Assembly (NCBI GenBank): GCA_964538515.1
Contig: CAZIEW010000070.1
Location: 1 to 31,257, forward strand
DNA length: 31,257 nucleotides
Source of the DNA: CALBZH01 sp964538515
Lineage (GTDB): Bacteria > Desulfobacterota > Syntrophobacteria > Syntrophobacterales > Syntrophobacteraceae
Direction of reading: 5' to 3'
The position numbers were made by a program, and so were the translations under genes. Shown in pieces: positions 15,758 through 23,881 of this stretch (position 1 is the first letter of the stretch; each line of letters starts with the position of its first letter). Under the pieces are notes generated by a model. It had not been told where the DNA came from and ran no database searches. It saw nothing but the letters and a program-made list of their open reading frames with translations.

Positions 15758-16738
15758 ATGGCTATGAAACGGCGTGGAATGCTGGTGATGGTCTTCTCGG
15801 TGCTGCTATGGTCGGGGTTGGCCTGGGGCAAGACACCGATCAAGCTGGGGGTCGTCACGATCCCGGGCTCTGCCCAGAACGTCTGTGCGGATAAATTCAA
15901 GGAGCTGGTCGAGGCTCGCTCGGACTACGAAGTCAAGGTCTTCCACAGCGCCTCCCTGGGAACGGAGACGGAGATTCTCCAACAGATCAAGATGGGCTCC
16001 GTGCAGATGGGGATCATCACGGACGGGCCCTTCGATGTGTTCGTTCCGGAGGCTCGAGTCATCAGTTATCCGTTCCTTTTCGACAGCTTCCAGAAGGTTG
16101 ACAAGGTCTTGGACGGTCCTCCGGGGCAGGAGCTGCTCAAGAGGCTGGAAAAGGCGGGGCTCAAAGGACTTGCGTTTTCGGAGAACGGATTTCGCAACCT
16201 CACCAACAACAAGCGTCCCGTCCACACCGTTGCCGACGTGGAGGGCCTCAAGATCCGCGTGATGGAGTCGCTTCTTCACAAGGAGCTGTGGCGTCTGCTC
16301 GGGGCGAATCCCACCCCCATGGGATGGCCGATCTTCACGGAGCTTCAGCAGGGGACGATCGATGCCCAGGAAAACCCCCTGTCGGTCATTGTCACCTACA
16401 AGCTCGCCGAGGTTCAAAAGTACCTGACTCTTACGGCGCACGTGTATTCGTCGCACATCGACGTGGCCAACCTGGAATGGTTCAAGGGCTTGCCCGTCTC
16501 GGATCAAGAGATGCTGCGGCAATGCATGGTCGAGGCCGCACGATTTCAGCGCGAATGGAACCGGAAAAACGAGACCGAGTTTCTCGAAAAGCTGAAGGCC
16601 GCTGGAATGACGGTGGACGAAAAACCGGATCTCGCTTCATTCAGGGAAAAGGTGAGCGACATTCAGGGCCTGCCCATCTTTGCGGCGAAGGAAGTCCAGG
16701 AAATGCTTCAGGAATTCCTGAAAGCGGCCAAGGAATGA
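15758..16738 (+). CDS. dctP: TRAP transporter substrate-binding protein DctP
   Basis: A 326-residue periplasmic solute-binding protein. The start at 15758 follows AGGAGGG by 4 nt (an ATG 6 nt later is also possible). The signal peptide reads MKRRGMLVMVFSVLLWSGLAWG. Family marks include LGTETEILQQIKMGSVQMGI, VISYPFLFD, ENGFRNLTNNKRPVHTVADVEGLKIRV with the conserved Arg that pairs with the substrate carboxylate, and the late ELQQGTIDAQENPL. DctP proteins mainly bind organic acids, which agrees with the acyl-CoA synthetase upstream. Its stop overlaps the small permease gene start by ATGA. The exact ligand cannot be assigned from sequence. Confidence 0.93.
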   Translation: MAMKRRGMLVMVFSVLLWSGLAWGKTPIKLGVVTIPGSAQNVCADKFKELVEARSDYEVKVFHSASLGTETEILQQIKMGSVQMGIITDGPFDVFVPEARVISYPFLFDSFQKVDKVLDGPPGQELLKRLEKAGLKGLAFSENGFRNLTNNKRPVHTVADVEGLKIRVMESLLHKELWRLLGANPTPMGWPIFTELQQGTIDAQENPLSVIVTYKLAEVQKYLTLTAHVYSSHIDVANLEWFKGLPVSDQEMLRQCMVEAARFQREWNRKNETEFLEKLKAAGMTVDEKPDLASFREKVSDIQGLPIFAAKEVQEMLQEFLKAAKE

Positions 16739-17259
16739 TCCCGGAAGACAAAGAGAAACGCTCCACGTCTCGCCTCCTCGCCCTCGTGGTCGTCCTCAGC
16801 GACTGGGCCGACGGCGCGGTGAAGGGGGGAATCTGCACCCTCGGAGCGGCTATGGCCCTGCTCATCGGCTATCAAGTCTTCAGCCGCTACGTCCTGAACC
16901 ATTCCCTTTTCTGGGCGGAGGAAGTGGGGCGCATGTGTCTTGTCTGGATCACGTTTCTCGGTGCCACAGCGGCATATCGGCGGCATCATCATGTGGGCAT
17001 TGATGTGCTCGTGCGCCGACTCCCGGAGCGATTCCAGATTGCGGCCGGCCTCATGGCGTGGTGGGCTTCCATGCTGCTTTTCAGCGTCATGGTCGTCTAC
17101 GGGGCCCGCTTCGTGGGCTTTGTGGCCAATCAAAAGAGCGCTGCGCTGGGGTTGCCCATGGCGCTGCCTTACAGTGTGATCCCGCTGAGTGGCGCAGTGT
17201 TCGTGCTTCATGGGATCAGGCATTTGATGGAGCAGCTTCATGGGATGGGGAGGCAGTGA
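16735..17259 (+). CDS. dctQ: TRAP transporter small permease subunit DctQ
   Basis: A 174-residue protein with four predicted membrane segments, beginning at the ATGA overlap with dctP. The DctQ signature is present: FSRYVLNHSLFWAEEVGRMCLVWITFLGATAAYRRHHHVGIDVL. The remaining segments are ASMLLFSVMVVYGARFVGF and LPYSVIPLSGAVFVLHGI. It forms the membrane complex with the large subunit DctM directly downstream, together importing the DctP-bound solute using an ion gradient. Family assignment is firm. Confidence 0.93.
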   Translation: MIPEDKEKRSTSRLLALVVVLSDWADGAVKGGICTLGAAMALLIGYQVFSRYVLNHSLFWAEEVGRMCLVWITFLGATAAYRRHHHVGIDVLVRRLPERFQIAAGLMAWWASMLLFSVMVVYGARFVGFVANQKSAALGLPMALPYSVIPLSGAVFVLHGIRHLMEQLHGMGRQ

Positions 17260-17260
17260 A

Positions 17261-18541
17261 GTGGTCACGCCGGTCCTCCTGATCAGTCTCGCTTTGCTTT
17301 TCGCCATAAACACCCCCATTGCGATCTCCATAGGCGCTGCATCCCTGGGTGGCTTTCTCGTCAAGGGCGATTTTTCCATCCTGATGGTGATCCAGCGTCT
17401 GTACGCGGGAGTGGATTCGTTCCCTTTGATGGCGGTTCCGCTGTTCATGCTGGCGGGCTCTTTGATGGAGTCCGGCGGTATTTCCCCCCGTGTCGTGCGG
17501 TTTGCGGAAGCGCTGGTCGGGTGGGTGCCCGGTGGACTCGCTGCTGTCTCCGTCGTGTCGGCCATGTTTTTTGCCGGCATATCGGGCTCGGCCGCGGCGG
17601 ACACGGCGGCGGTCGGATCGCTCCTCATTCCGGAAATGATCCGGCGCGGTTACGACCGAGGCTTCGCCAGCGTGATCCAGGCGTCGGGCGGCTCACTCGG
17701 TGTGGTCATTCCCCCCAGCATCCCGATGATCATCTTTGGCTTCCTGACAGGGGCTTCGGTGAGCAAGCTCTTCGTGGCAGGAATTCTGCCTGGCCTCTTG
17801 ATCGGGCTGAGCTTGGTCAGCGTTTCGATCGTCGTATCGAAGCGGCACGGGTACGGCGGTGTGCAGTCCTTTTCCTGGGCTCGGCTTCAAATCGCGCTCT
17901 GGGATGCCAAGTGGGCTCTCGGGGCCCCCATCGTCATCCTCGGCGGCATTTTGGGGGGTGTTTTCACGGCCACGGAGTCGGCGGCGGTTGCGGTGCTCTA
18001 CGGATCATTTGTGGGATTTGTCGTGCACAGGGAGCTCAAGGTCGACCAACTGCCTCAAATCCTCTTCCGTTCGATGGTCCTCTCCAGTGTCGTCCTGTTC
18101 ATCATCGCAACGGCGTCGGTTTTCAGCTGGCTCATGGCCATCGAGGAAATTCCGGTCAAGATCGCGGAACAGATTCTAGGGCTGTCGGAGAATCCGCTTG
18201 TCCTGCTTCTGCTGGTTAATGGGCTGCTTCTCATCGCCGGGATGTTCGTCGAAACGACGGCCGCCCTGATCTTGCTGGTACCGGTCCTCCTTTCGCTCTT
18301 GCCCAAGCTGGGGATCGACCTCGTTCAGCTGGGGGCCATCGTCGTGATCAATCTTTCCATCGGCATGCTGACACCGCCGCTCGGGATCTGCCTCATCGTG
18401 GCATGCGGGCTTGCGGACTGCTCTCTCGAAAAGGCTATTGGAAAGCTTCTTCCCTTTTTCCTGGTCTTGTTGACGGATCTGGTCGTGATCACCTACTGGA
18501 AGCCGATGACGCTGTGGCTGCCGAAACTGATCTACCCGTAG
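17261..18541 (+). CDS. dctM: TRAP transporter large permease subunit DctM
   Basis: A roughly 426-residue transport subunit with many membrane helices. Characteristic segments include FAINTPIAISIGAASL, DSFPLMAVPLFMLAGSLMESGGI, ISGSAAADTAAVGSLLIPEMIRRGYDRGFA, and SLGVVIPPSIPMIIFG; the C-terminal half repeats the plan with IAGMFVETTAALILLVPVL and LTPPLGICLIVACGLA. The GTG at 17261 is preferred, since GGGAGG precedes it at good spacing and family members usually start just before VTPVLLISLALL; an in-frame ATG at 17240 overlapping dctQ by 20 bp is the alternative. It ends the transporter operon, and no strong terminator is visible after it. Confidence 0.93.
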   Translation: MVTPVLLISLALLFAINTPIAISIGAASLGGFLVKGDFSILMVIQRLYAGVDSFPLMAVPLFMLAGSLMESGGISPRVVRFAEALVGWVPGGLAAVSVVSAMFFAGISGSAAADTAAVGSLLIPEMIRRGYDRGFASVIQASGGSLGVVIPPSIPMIIFGFLTGASVSKLFVAGILPGLLIGLSLVSVSIVVSKRHGYGGVQSFSWARLQIALWDAKWALGAPIVILGGILGGVFTATESAAVAVLYGSFVGFVVHRELKVDQLPQILFRSMVLSSVVLFIIATASVFSWLMAIEEIPVKIAEQILGLSENPLVLLLLVNGLLLIAGMFVETTAALILLVPVLLSLLPKLGIDLVQLGAIVVINLSIGMLTPPLGICLIVACGLADCSLEKAIGKLLPFFLVLLTDLVVITYWKPMTLWLPKLIYP

Positions 18542-18693
18542 GGTGCTGACTCTTAGCTTGTACTGATGACGGTGATTTTGGTATTAACAAGACCGCTTCC
18601 GCCTCGGGCTCGAGCCCATGGGGGAAAATGGTGCGGAAGGAAGTCTAACCAATTGTTTTTGATGGAGATGCATTCCAAGAGGGAGCCAAGAAG

Positions 18694-19005
18694 ATGAGAT
18701 CCAGAATCCTGACGGTGTGTCTACTGATGCTGGTAGTGATGTGGTCCGCCGCCATCCCGGTCCTGGCGGGCAAACCGTCGAGTCCCGCCAAGCCGGCGGA
18801 GGAGGAGACGATCGCGGGAACGGTCGTGAAGTCGGACCAGGGAATCGTGATCGAAGCGGACGATGGGGATTACCTGGTGAAGGGACCCAAGGTCCAGGAG
18901 CTGTCCAAGATGGTCGGCAAGCTCGTTGAAGTGACGGGTGTGATCACGGAGAGCGGCAAGGGCGAGGTCATCGAGGCCAAGACGGTCGAGGAGATTCAAG
19001 AGTAG
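18694..19005 (+). CDS. Small exported OB-fold-like protein, function unknown
   Basis: A 103-residue protein with a signal peptide (about residues 1-25, cleavage near VLAG) and a compact all-beta domain: TIAGTVVKSDQGIVIEADDG, DYLVKGPKVQEL and GKLVEVTGVITESGKGEVIEAKTVEEI. The spacing of short strands resembles DUF5666/OB-fold exported proteins, similar in style to the last 60 residues of the cytochrome-like protein at 11546-12529. GAGGGAG precedes the start. It appears monocistronic between the TRAP operon and lon. I cannot assign a molecular function. Confidence 0.75.
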   Translation: MRSRILTVCLLMLVVMWSAAIPVLAGKPSSPAKPAEEETIAGTVVKSDQGIVIEADDGDYLVKGPKVQELSKMVGKLVEVTGVITESGKGEVIEAKTVEEIQE

Positions 19006-19126
19006 TCCGCTGTGTGTTGCTCATGGGCGCAGTCTTGGAGCGGTCGTCGCTCGAAGCTGCTCGCCTGGATACCAACAGCCCAGGGCTCCAAGGGTCTTGT
19101 GTGGGCCGTGCGCTGGAGTAGCCTGT

Positions 19127-19146
19127 CCCCCGCGATCATGCGGGGG
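19127..19146 (+). other. GC hairpin just upstream of lon
   Basis: CCCCCGC and GCGGGGG form a perfect 7-bp stem around a 6-nt loop, ending 26 nt before the lon ATG. It could end the preceding transcript or shape the lon leader; no T-tract follows. Confidence 0.35.
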
Positions 19147-19172
19147 CAGTTGTTTGGAATAGGGTTCAAAGG

Positions 19173-21530
19173 ATGGCCGATCTACCGCTGATCATTGATG
19201 TGGACAACGAAGACTTCCCTGCTTCGGAACGACTGCCCGTTCTGCCGCTTCGCGACATCGTCCTGTTTCCGGGGCTGGTTGTGCCTGTCCATGTGGTGAC
19301 GGCCTCCGGCCGGCGGGCCGTGGATTTGGCGACCAAGGGCAGCCAGTTTGTGCTGGCTCTTGGGCAGAGAAACAGTCGCGCTGACTTTGCCGGTCCGAGC
19401 GACTGCTATGATGTCGGTACGGTGGCCCGAATCGGCCGGTCGACCCGTCAGCTGGACGATTCCTACGAGACGTTGCTGCAAGGCATTGCCAAAGTGCGGA
19501 TCATCGAGAGCCAACAGCGCGACGGATACTGGGAAGCTCGAGTGGAGCCGATTCCGGAAGACCAGGTGGCGAGTCTTGAAGTCGATGCCATGGTGCTCAA
19601 CCTGAATCGGCAATTCGAGCGCTATGTGCGCCTGTCTGGAGTGTCGAGCGAAGCGCTTGTTGCGATGCGCAACGCGGAGCGTCCCATGCGCGCGGCGTAT
19701 CTGGTGACGGCCTATCTCGCCCTGACCGTTCCCGAGCGCCAGACCATTCTGGAGATTCCCGACGCTGCAACGGCGCTCGAGCGGGTTACCTTTTATTTGA
19801 CCCGGACGATCGAGCGGTTGGAGCTGGGGCAGGAGATTCAGGATCGCGTCAAGGCGGGGATGGACCGGAAGCAGCGCGAGTTCTATTTGCGGGAGCAGCT
19901 GCAGGCGATCAAGCGGGAGCTGGGGGAGGCCGATGCAGCGGGTCTGGACCTGCAAGAGCTGACGCTCAAGCTGGACGAGACCGAAATGCCGCAGGAGGCC
20001 CGCAAGGCCGCCGAAAAGGAGCTGGAGCGTCTCGGGCGCATGTCCCCCGCTTCGGCAGAGTACACCGTCTCCCGAAATTACCTGGACTGGCTCCTCGAAG
20101 TCCCCTGGAGCGTCGGCACGACCGACAATCTGGACGTGCACCAGGCGGCTGAAATCCTGGATGAGGACCATTTCGACCTGGAAAAGGTCAAACGTCGGAT
20201 TCTGGAATACCTGGCGGTGCTTCAGCTGAAAAAGGAAATGAAAGGACCGATCCTCTGCTTCGTTGGACCGCCCGGCGTCGGGAAGACGTCACTCGGGCAG
20301 TCGATTGCGCGAAGCCTCGGCAGAAAATTCGTGCGCATTTCGCTGGGGGGCATGCGGGACGAGGCGGAGATTCGAGGCCACCGCCGCACCTACGTGGGCT
20401 CGATGCCGGGGCGGGTCATTCAGGGCCTGCGCAGGGCCGGGAGCAACAACCCCGTTTTCGTGCTGGATGAAATCGACAAGTTGGGCATGGACTTCAGGGG
20501 AGACCCGTCGTCCGCCCTTCTCGAGGTCCTGGATCCCGAGCAGAACAGCACGTTCTCCGACCATTATCTGGGCGTGGCCTTCGATCTTTCCAAGGTGATG
20601 TTCATCGCCACCGCCAACATGTTGGATCCTGTGCCGCCCGCCCTCAAGGACCGCATGGAAGTCATTGAGATTCCGGGTTACACGGAAGAGGAGAAGCTCC
20701 AAATCGCCCGCCGCTATCTCTGGGTGCAGCAGATCGACAACCACGGTCTGAACGACTACGACGTGAGCATCAGCGACGAAGCACTCCTTGAGATCATCCG
20801 GTCCTACACGCGGGAGGCGGGGGTCCGCAACCTGAACCGGACTATCGCGTCCGTTTGCCGCCACGTTGCGAAAAACATTGCCGAAGGCCGGACAGGCCCC
20901 ATCAACGTCGAGCTGGGCGATCTGCCCGAGGTGCTGGGGCCGGTCAAGTTTCTCCCTGAGACGGCCACGCGCTCGTGGGGACCGGGCATCGCAACAGGAT
21001 TGGCCTGGACGCCCGTCGGAGGGGAGCTGATCTTCATTGAAACGCTGCGCACGCCAGGGAGCGGGCGGTTGATTCTCACGGGGCAGCTCGGGGAGGTCAT
21101 GAAGGAGTCCGCTACGGCCGCGTTGACTTACATCCGCGCCCATGGAGCCGATCTGGGAGTCGACGACGAGAAGTTCGAGCACTCGGACATCCATGTTCAC
21201 GTTCCTGCGGGATCCATTCCCAAAGACGGACCCTCCGCGGGGGTCGCGCTGGTGGTTGCCTTGGCATCGCTCATGAGCGGGCGTCCGGCCAGACGTGAAG
21301 TGGCCATGACCGGGGAAATCACGTTGCGTGGCGATATCCTGCCCGTTGGCGGTATCAAGGAAAAGGTTCTGGCCGCGCGGCGCGCGGGCATCTGCGAAGT
21401 GATCATCCCGCAAGCCAACGCTAAGGATCTCGTGGATATCCCCAAGCACCTCCAAGAAGGCATGACCTTTCGGGAGGCTCAGATCATCTCCGAGCTGCTG
21501 GAATGTGCCCTGGAGCCGGCTCAAGGGTAG
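19173..21530 (+). CDS. lon: ATP-dependent Lon protease
   Basis: A 785-residue cytoplasmic protease that unfolds and degrades damaged or regulatory proteins, of usual length for LonA. The N-terminal LON substrate-binding domain starts at about residue 17 (LPVLPLRDIVLFPGLVVPVHV). The AAA+ module has Walker A GPPGVGKT (365-372) and Walker B VLDEID (430-435). The C-terminal protease domain carries the catalytic dyad: S688 in PKDGPSAG and K729 in GGIKEKVLAARRAG. All motifs look intact, so the enzyme should be active. The start ATG has only a weak AAAGG nearby. A DUF3783 gene follows after 8 bp and may be co-transcribed. Confidence 0.97.
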   Translation: MADLPLIIDVDNEDFPASERLPVLPLRDIVLFPGLVVPVHVVTASGRRAVDLATKGSQFVLALGQRNSRADFAGPSDCYDVGTVARIGRSTRQLDDSYETLLQGIAKVRIIESQQRDGYWEARVEPIPEDQVASLEVDAMVLNLNRQFERYVRLSGVSSEALVAMRNAERPMRAAYLVTAYLALTVPERQTILEIPDAATALERVTFYLTRTIERLELGQEIQDRVKAGMDRKQREFYLREQLQAIKRELGEADAAGLDLQELTLKLDETEMPQEARKAAEKELERLGRMSPASAEYTVSRNYLDWLLEVPWSVGTTDNLDVHQAAEILDEDHFDLEKVKRRILEYLAVLQLKKEMKGPILCFVGPPGVGKTSLGQSIARSLGRKFVRISLGGMRDEAEIRGHRRTYVGSMPGRVIQGLRRAGSNNPVFVLDEIDKLGMDFRGDPSSALLEVLDPEQNSTFSDHYLGVAFDLSKVMFIATANMLDPVPPALKDRMEVIEIPGYTEEEKLQIARRYLWVQQIDNHGLNDYDVSISDEALLEIIRSYTREAGVRNLNRTIASVCRHVAKNIAEGRTGPINVELGDLPEVLGPVKFLPETATRSWGPGIATGLAWTPVGGELIFIETLRTPGSGRLILTGQLGEVMKESATAALTYIRAHGADLGVDDEKFEHSDIHVHVPAGSIPKDGPSAGVALVVALASLMSGRPARREVAMTGEITLRGDILPVGGIKEKVLAARRAGICEVIIPQANAKDLVDIPKHLQEGMTFREAQIISELLECALEPAQG

Positions 21531-21538
21531 GACGCGCC

Positions 21539-21910
21539 ATGGAAGCCCCATCGAAGCTCCTGGTATGGAATTACACCGCGGAAGAAAAGCGCTCCCTCGA
21601 TGCACTCCTGCATGAAATCGGGGCCCCTCCGGCCGAGAGTATCGAGCCGACCCGAGCCCACCTCACGCTGCGGGAGATCATCGCCGGAACGGGCGCGGCG
21701 GGGGACCGCTTCGCATCGGACGAGAAGGTCCTCCTCTTTCATGCGGTCCCGGAGAAGGGGGTCCGCTTTCTTCTGCAGATCTTCCGTGAAGCCAAACTGC
21801 CCCGCCCCATCTACGCGGTTGTGACCGAGCATTCCATCGAGTGGCCTTTCCATGAGCTGCTTGAGCACCTTGTGGACGAAAGAAACCGCATGGAAAAGGG
21901 GAGCAGCTGA
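21539..21910 (+). CDS. DUF3783 family protein
   Basis: A 123-residue soluble protein matching the DUF3783 family pattern: an N-terminal stretch around LVWNYTAEEKRSLDALLHEIGAP, a middle EKVLLFHAVPEKGVRFLLQIFREA, and LPRPIYAVVTEHSIEWPFHELLEHLVDER at the end. The function of the family is not known to me. The ATG at 21539 is chosen because it directly follows the lon stop; the ribosome-binding sequence is weak. It ends 1 bp before the peptidase gene, so the genes are tightly packed, consistent with a lon-DUF3783-peptidase operon. Confidence 0.8.
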   Translation: MEAPSKLLVWNYTAEEKRSLDALLHEIGAPPAESIEPTRAHLTLREIIAGTGAAGDRFASDEKVLLFHAVPEKGVRFLLQIFREAKLPRPIYAVVTEHSIEWPFHELLEHLVDERNRMEKGSS

Positions 21911-21911
21911 G

Positions 21912-22865
21912 ATGCATTTCAAGGGGATCGCCGGAAAAGGGTTCAACGCACTATGGATGACCTTGGGCTGTCTGCTGGTTTTTGCCGCTCCCGCCGCGAC
22001 ACCTGCCGATTCAATGGGCGCACGGTTTTACCTCATGGGGGACGGCACGCTTCACATCAAGAACATGCATACCAACAAGGAAGTCACGGCCCGGTTCGTC
22101 GCTCCCGACGGGTCCTTCGATGAAGCGGGGCTGTCCAAGATCGACACGGTCTTCGGTTATCCCTGCAAGGGCGCCGGGGACCACATCTCGCTTCGCCTTC
22201 TGTGCATGCTGGATTATTTTTCCGACCTCGTGGCCCCCGGGAAGATGATCCAGCTCATTTCCGGGTATCGCAGTCCCGAATACAACGCTTCCCTCCGCGA
22301 CAAAGGGGGCAACGTCGCCAAGACCAGCATCCATATGGAAGGGATGGCGCTCGACTTCTCCATCAAGGGTGTCAGCGGAAAGAAGCTCTGGAGCCTGGTC
22401 CGAAGCAAGGATTGCTGCGGCGTGGGCCACTACGGAGGGGATTCGATTCACCTCGATGCGGCCAGGCCCCGCTTCTGGGAAGCCGCTACCTCGAAGGTGC
22501 GAACCGGCGAAAGCGATTTCAACCGGCGCATCTACGCCACAACGGAATTCGACCGCTACCGACCGGGAGACGCTGTGCGGCTTTCACTCATCATGGTGTC
22601 CGATTTCGGGTTCGGGGTCCAGACACCCGTTGCCCTCGTGAAGGACGCCGAGGGCACGGGTACGGTGTCCACCATGGCTCTCGGCGGCGCCGGGGCCGGC
22701 CCATGCCTGATGATACCCGACCGTGAGGCAGCCAAATCCCTTTCCTTCCAACTGCCCCCGAATGCGCAGCCCGGTCGCTATCGCGTTAAGATCGACTACT
22801 GCCGCAGGCCCTTCGAGGAGATGCCGGCACAGACCGTTTCGAACGAGATCGAGATCCTGCGCTGA
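21912..22865 (+). CDS. Exported M15-family (DUF882/YcbK-like) peptidase with extra C-terminal domain
   Basis: A 317-residue protein with an N-terminal signal segment (LWMTLGCLLVFAAPAAT). The M15-like core spans about residues 65-190 and shows ISGYRSPEYNASLRDKGGN, then TSIHMEGMALDFS and SIHLDAARPRFW. H141, D148 and H180 are likely zinc ligands. YcbK/DUF882 members act on cell-wall peptides, so a periplasmic murein or peptide hydrolase role is inferred. Residues about 200-317 add a beta-rich region (DRYRPGDAVRLSLIMVSDFGF and a late GRYRVKIDYC) that is not part of the usual short YcbK plan and may be a binding domain. GGGGAG is about 9 nt upstream of the ATG. Confidence 0.85.
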   Translation: MHFKGIAGKGFNALWMTLGCLLVFAAPAATPADSMGARFYLMGDGTLHIKNMHTNKEVTARFVAPDGSFDEAGLSKIDTVFGYPCKGAGDHISLRLLCMLDYFSDLVAPGKMIQLISGYRSPEYNASLRDKGGNVAKTSIHMEGMALDFSIKGVSGKKLWSLVRSKDCCGVGHYGGDSIHLDAARPRFWEAATSKVRTGESDFNRRIYATTEFDRYRPGDAVRLSLIMVSDFGFGVQTPVALVKDAEGTGTVSTMALGGAGAGPCLMIPDREAAKSLSFQLPPNAQPGRYRVKIDYCRRPFEEMPAQTVSNEIEILR

Positions 22866-22901
22866 GAGCCATAGTGCTCTGTCAACTTGGTTTCGCAAAG
22901 G

Positions 22902-22933
22902 CCCCCCTTTGATTCCCTCCTCAAAGGTGGGGG
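22902..22933 (+). terminator. Hairpin terminator candidate after the M15 peptidase
   Basis: CCTTTGA (22906-22912) pairs perfectly with TCAAAGG (22921-22927), extended by four C-G pairs across a single bulged T; the loop is 8 nt. It starts 36 bp after the peptidase stop and is followed by a moderately T-rich TGTTCTCTT. Confidence 0.55.
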
Positions 22934-22975
22934 TGTTCTCTTGCCCGGCAAAGCTTCTTTGACGAAGCATAGGTA

Positions 22976-23122
22976 CTGATGAATCTGATCGAAAACGGGG
23001 ACTAATTCGGCAAGGATGCTGAACAGCGGAAGATTCACGTGCGCGCTGCGAGGAAGGGCGACCGCGTGCTGATCCGGATTTCCGACATGGGACCCGGCAT
23101 TCCGCGCCATGCGACGGGGTGA
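22976..23122 (+). pseudogene. Remnant of a histidine kinase HATPase domain
   Basis: A 48-codon stretch reads LMNLIENGD, an in-frame TAA, then FGKDAEQRKIHVRAARKGD and RVLIRISDMGPGIPRHATG before TGA. The first part corresponds to an N-box and SDMGPGIP to a G1 box of a histidine kinase ATPase domain. Nothing else of a kinase is left on either side. The 190 bp between this remnant and the thioredoxin-like gene contain no recognisable gene, only a strong AAAGGAGG not followed by ATG. The remnant marks this interval as decaying DNA. Confidence 0.65.
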
Positions 23123-23311
23123 CAGGGGGGATAGCCAGGAAAGCTCCGAATCACCGAGAGGAAGGCGGCGACGCACCAGATGATTCCGTCCATTGCAAAG
23201 GCGCCGATCATGGTTAACTCAAAGGAGGATTTGGAATTGCCGCTGTTGCGGCGTTCCTCTTTTGGGAACCGCCATATCGAATCGCGCACCGCCTATGGGG
23301 AGGGAATGATC

Positions 23312-23881
23312 ATGAGTGACGCAATTGGATGGGAAACGGATCTGGATCGGGCTTTGGTGAGGGCGAAACAGGAAGGGAAACCGGTCCTGCTGGACTTCTT
23401 CAATCCTGGCTGAATTGGCTGTCAGCAAATGGATGCGGTTACGTATCCAACCCCCGCAGTGGTTTCGTTTCTTAACGCGCGTGTGATCCCGGTGCGCGTG
23501 CCCTACAACCATCAGCCCCTGTCCGAGAGGTTCCAGGTCAAGTGGACCCCGACATTGGTGACGCTTGACGTGGAGGGGAACGAGCATCATCGGAGCGTCG
23601 GGTTCCTGGCCCCTGAAGAGCTGATCCCCTCTCTCCTGCTCGGAAGCGCCAAGACCGCTTTTGACCTTGACCGCTGGCCGGACGCCATTTCCAGTTTGGA
23701 GGATCTTATCAGGGAGTACCCGAGGAGCGACTCCGCTCCGGAAGCCATTTACCTCTACGGGGTCAGCCGCTACAAGAGTACGCATGATCCCAAACCGCTC
23801 AAAGAGGCTTACGAAAAGCTCAAGGAGGAATACCCGGCGAGTGAATGGACTAAGCGAGCCTATCCTTATCGCTTGTTGTAG
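23312..23881 (+). CDS. Candidate selenoprotein: thioredoxin-like UxxC protein with TPR-like C-terminal region
   Basis: Read through one in-frame TGA (23411-23413, codon 34), this gives a 189-residue protein. It starts MSDAIGWETDLDRALVRAK, continues KPVLLDFFNPG-U34-IGC37-QQMDAVTYP, and keeps thioredoxin-fold marks VIPVRVPYN, WTPTLVTLDVEGNE and VGFLAPEEL. About 75 residues resembling tetratricopeptide helices follow (AFDLDRWPDAISSLEDLIREYP). The TGA sits exactly where the first redox Cys of CxxC belongs. Both flanks are conserved-looking and open to the stop at 23881, and a SECIS-like hairpin lies just downstream. The ATG at 23312 has GGAGG 8 nt upstream. Selenocysteine is inferred; the alternative is a recent nonsense mutation of a TGC/TGT codon. 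It lies in a decayed stretch, so both readings must be kept open. Confidence 0.75.
23430..23449 (+). promoter_or_regulatory. SECIS-like hairpin downstream of the in-frame TGA
   Basis: An 8-bp stem (23430-23437 with 23442-23449; one G-T pair, the rest Watson-Crick) closes a GTTA tetraloop. The loop begins 24 nt after the TGA, within the distance typical of bacterial selenocysteine insertion elements, and its first base is G as expected. It is formed by codons for M40 to P46. Confidence 0.6.

Noticed and set aside
20289..21605. A 438-codon minus-strand frame opposite lon
   Set aside because: It lies antisense to intact, motif-complete lon and its product has no recognisable features.
23180..23311. 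An upstream in-frame extension of the thioredoxin-like gene
   Set aside because: A strong AAAGGAGG lies near an in-frame TTG at 23231, but the extension has no thioredoxin-like sequence and 23312 has a well-spaced GGAGG.
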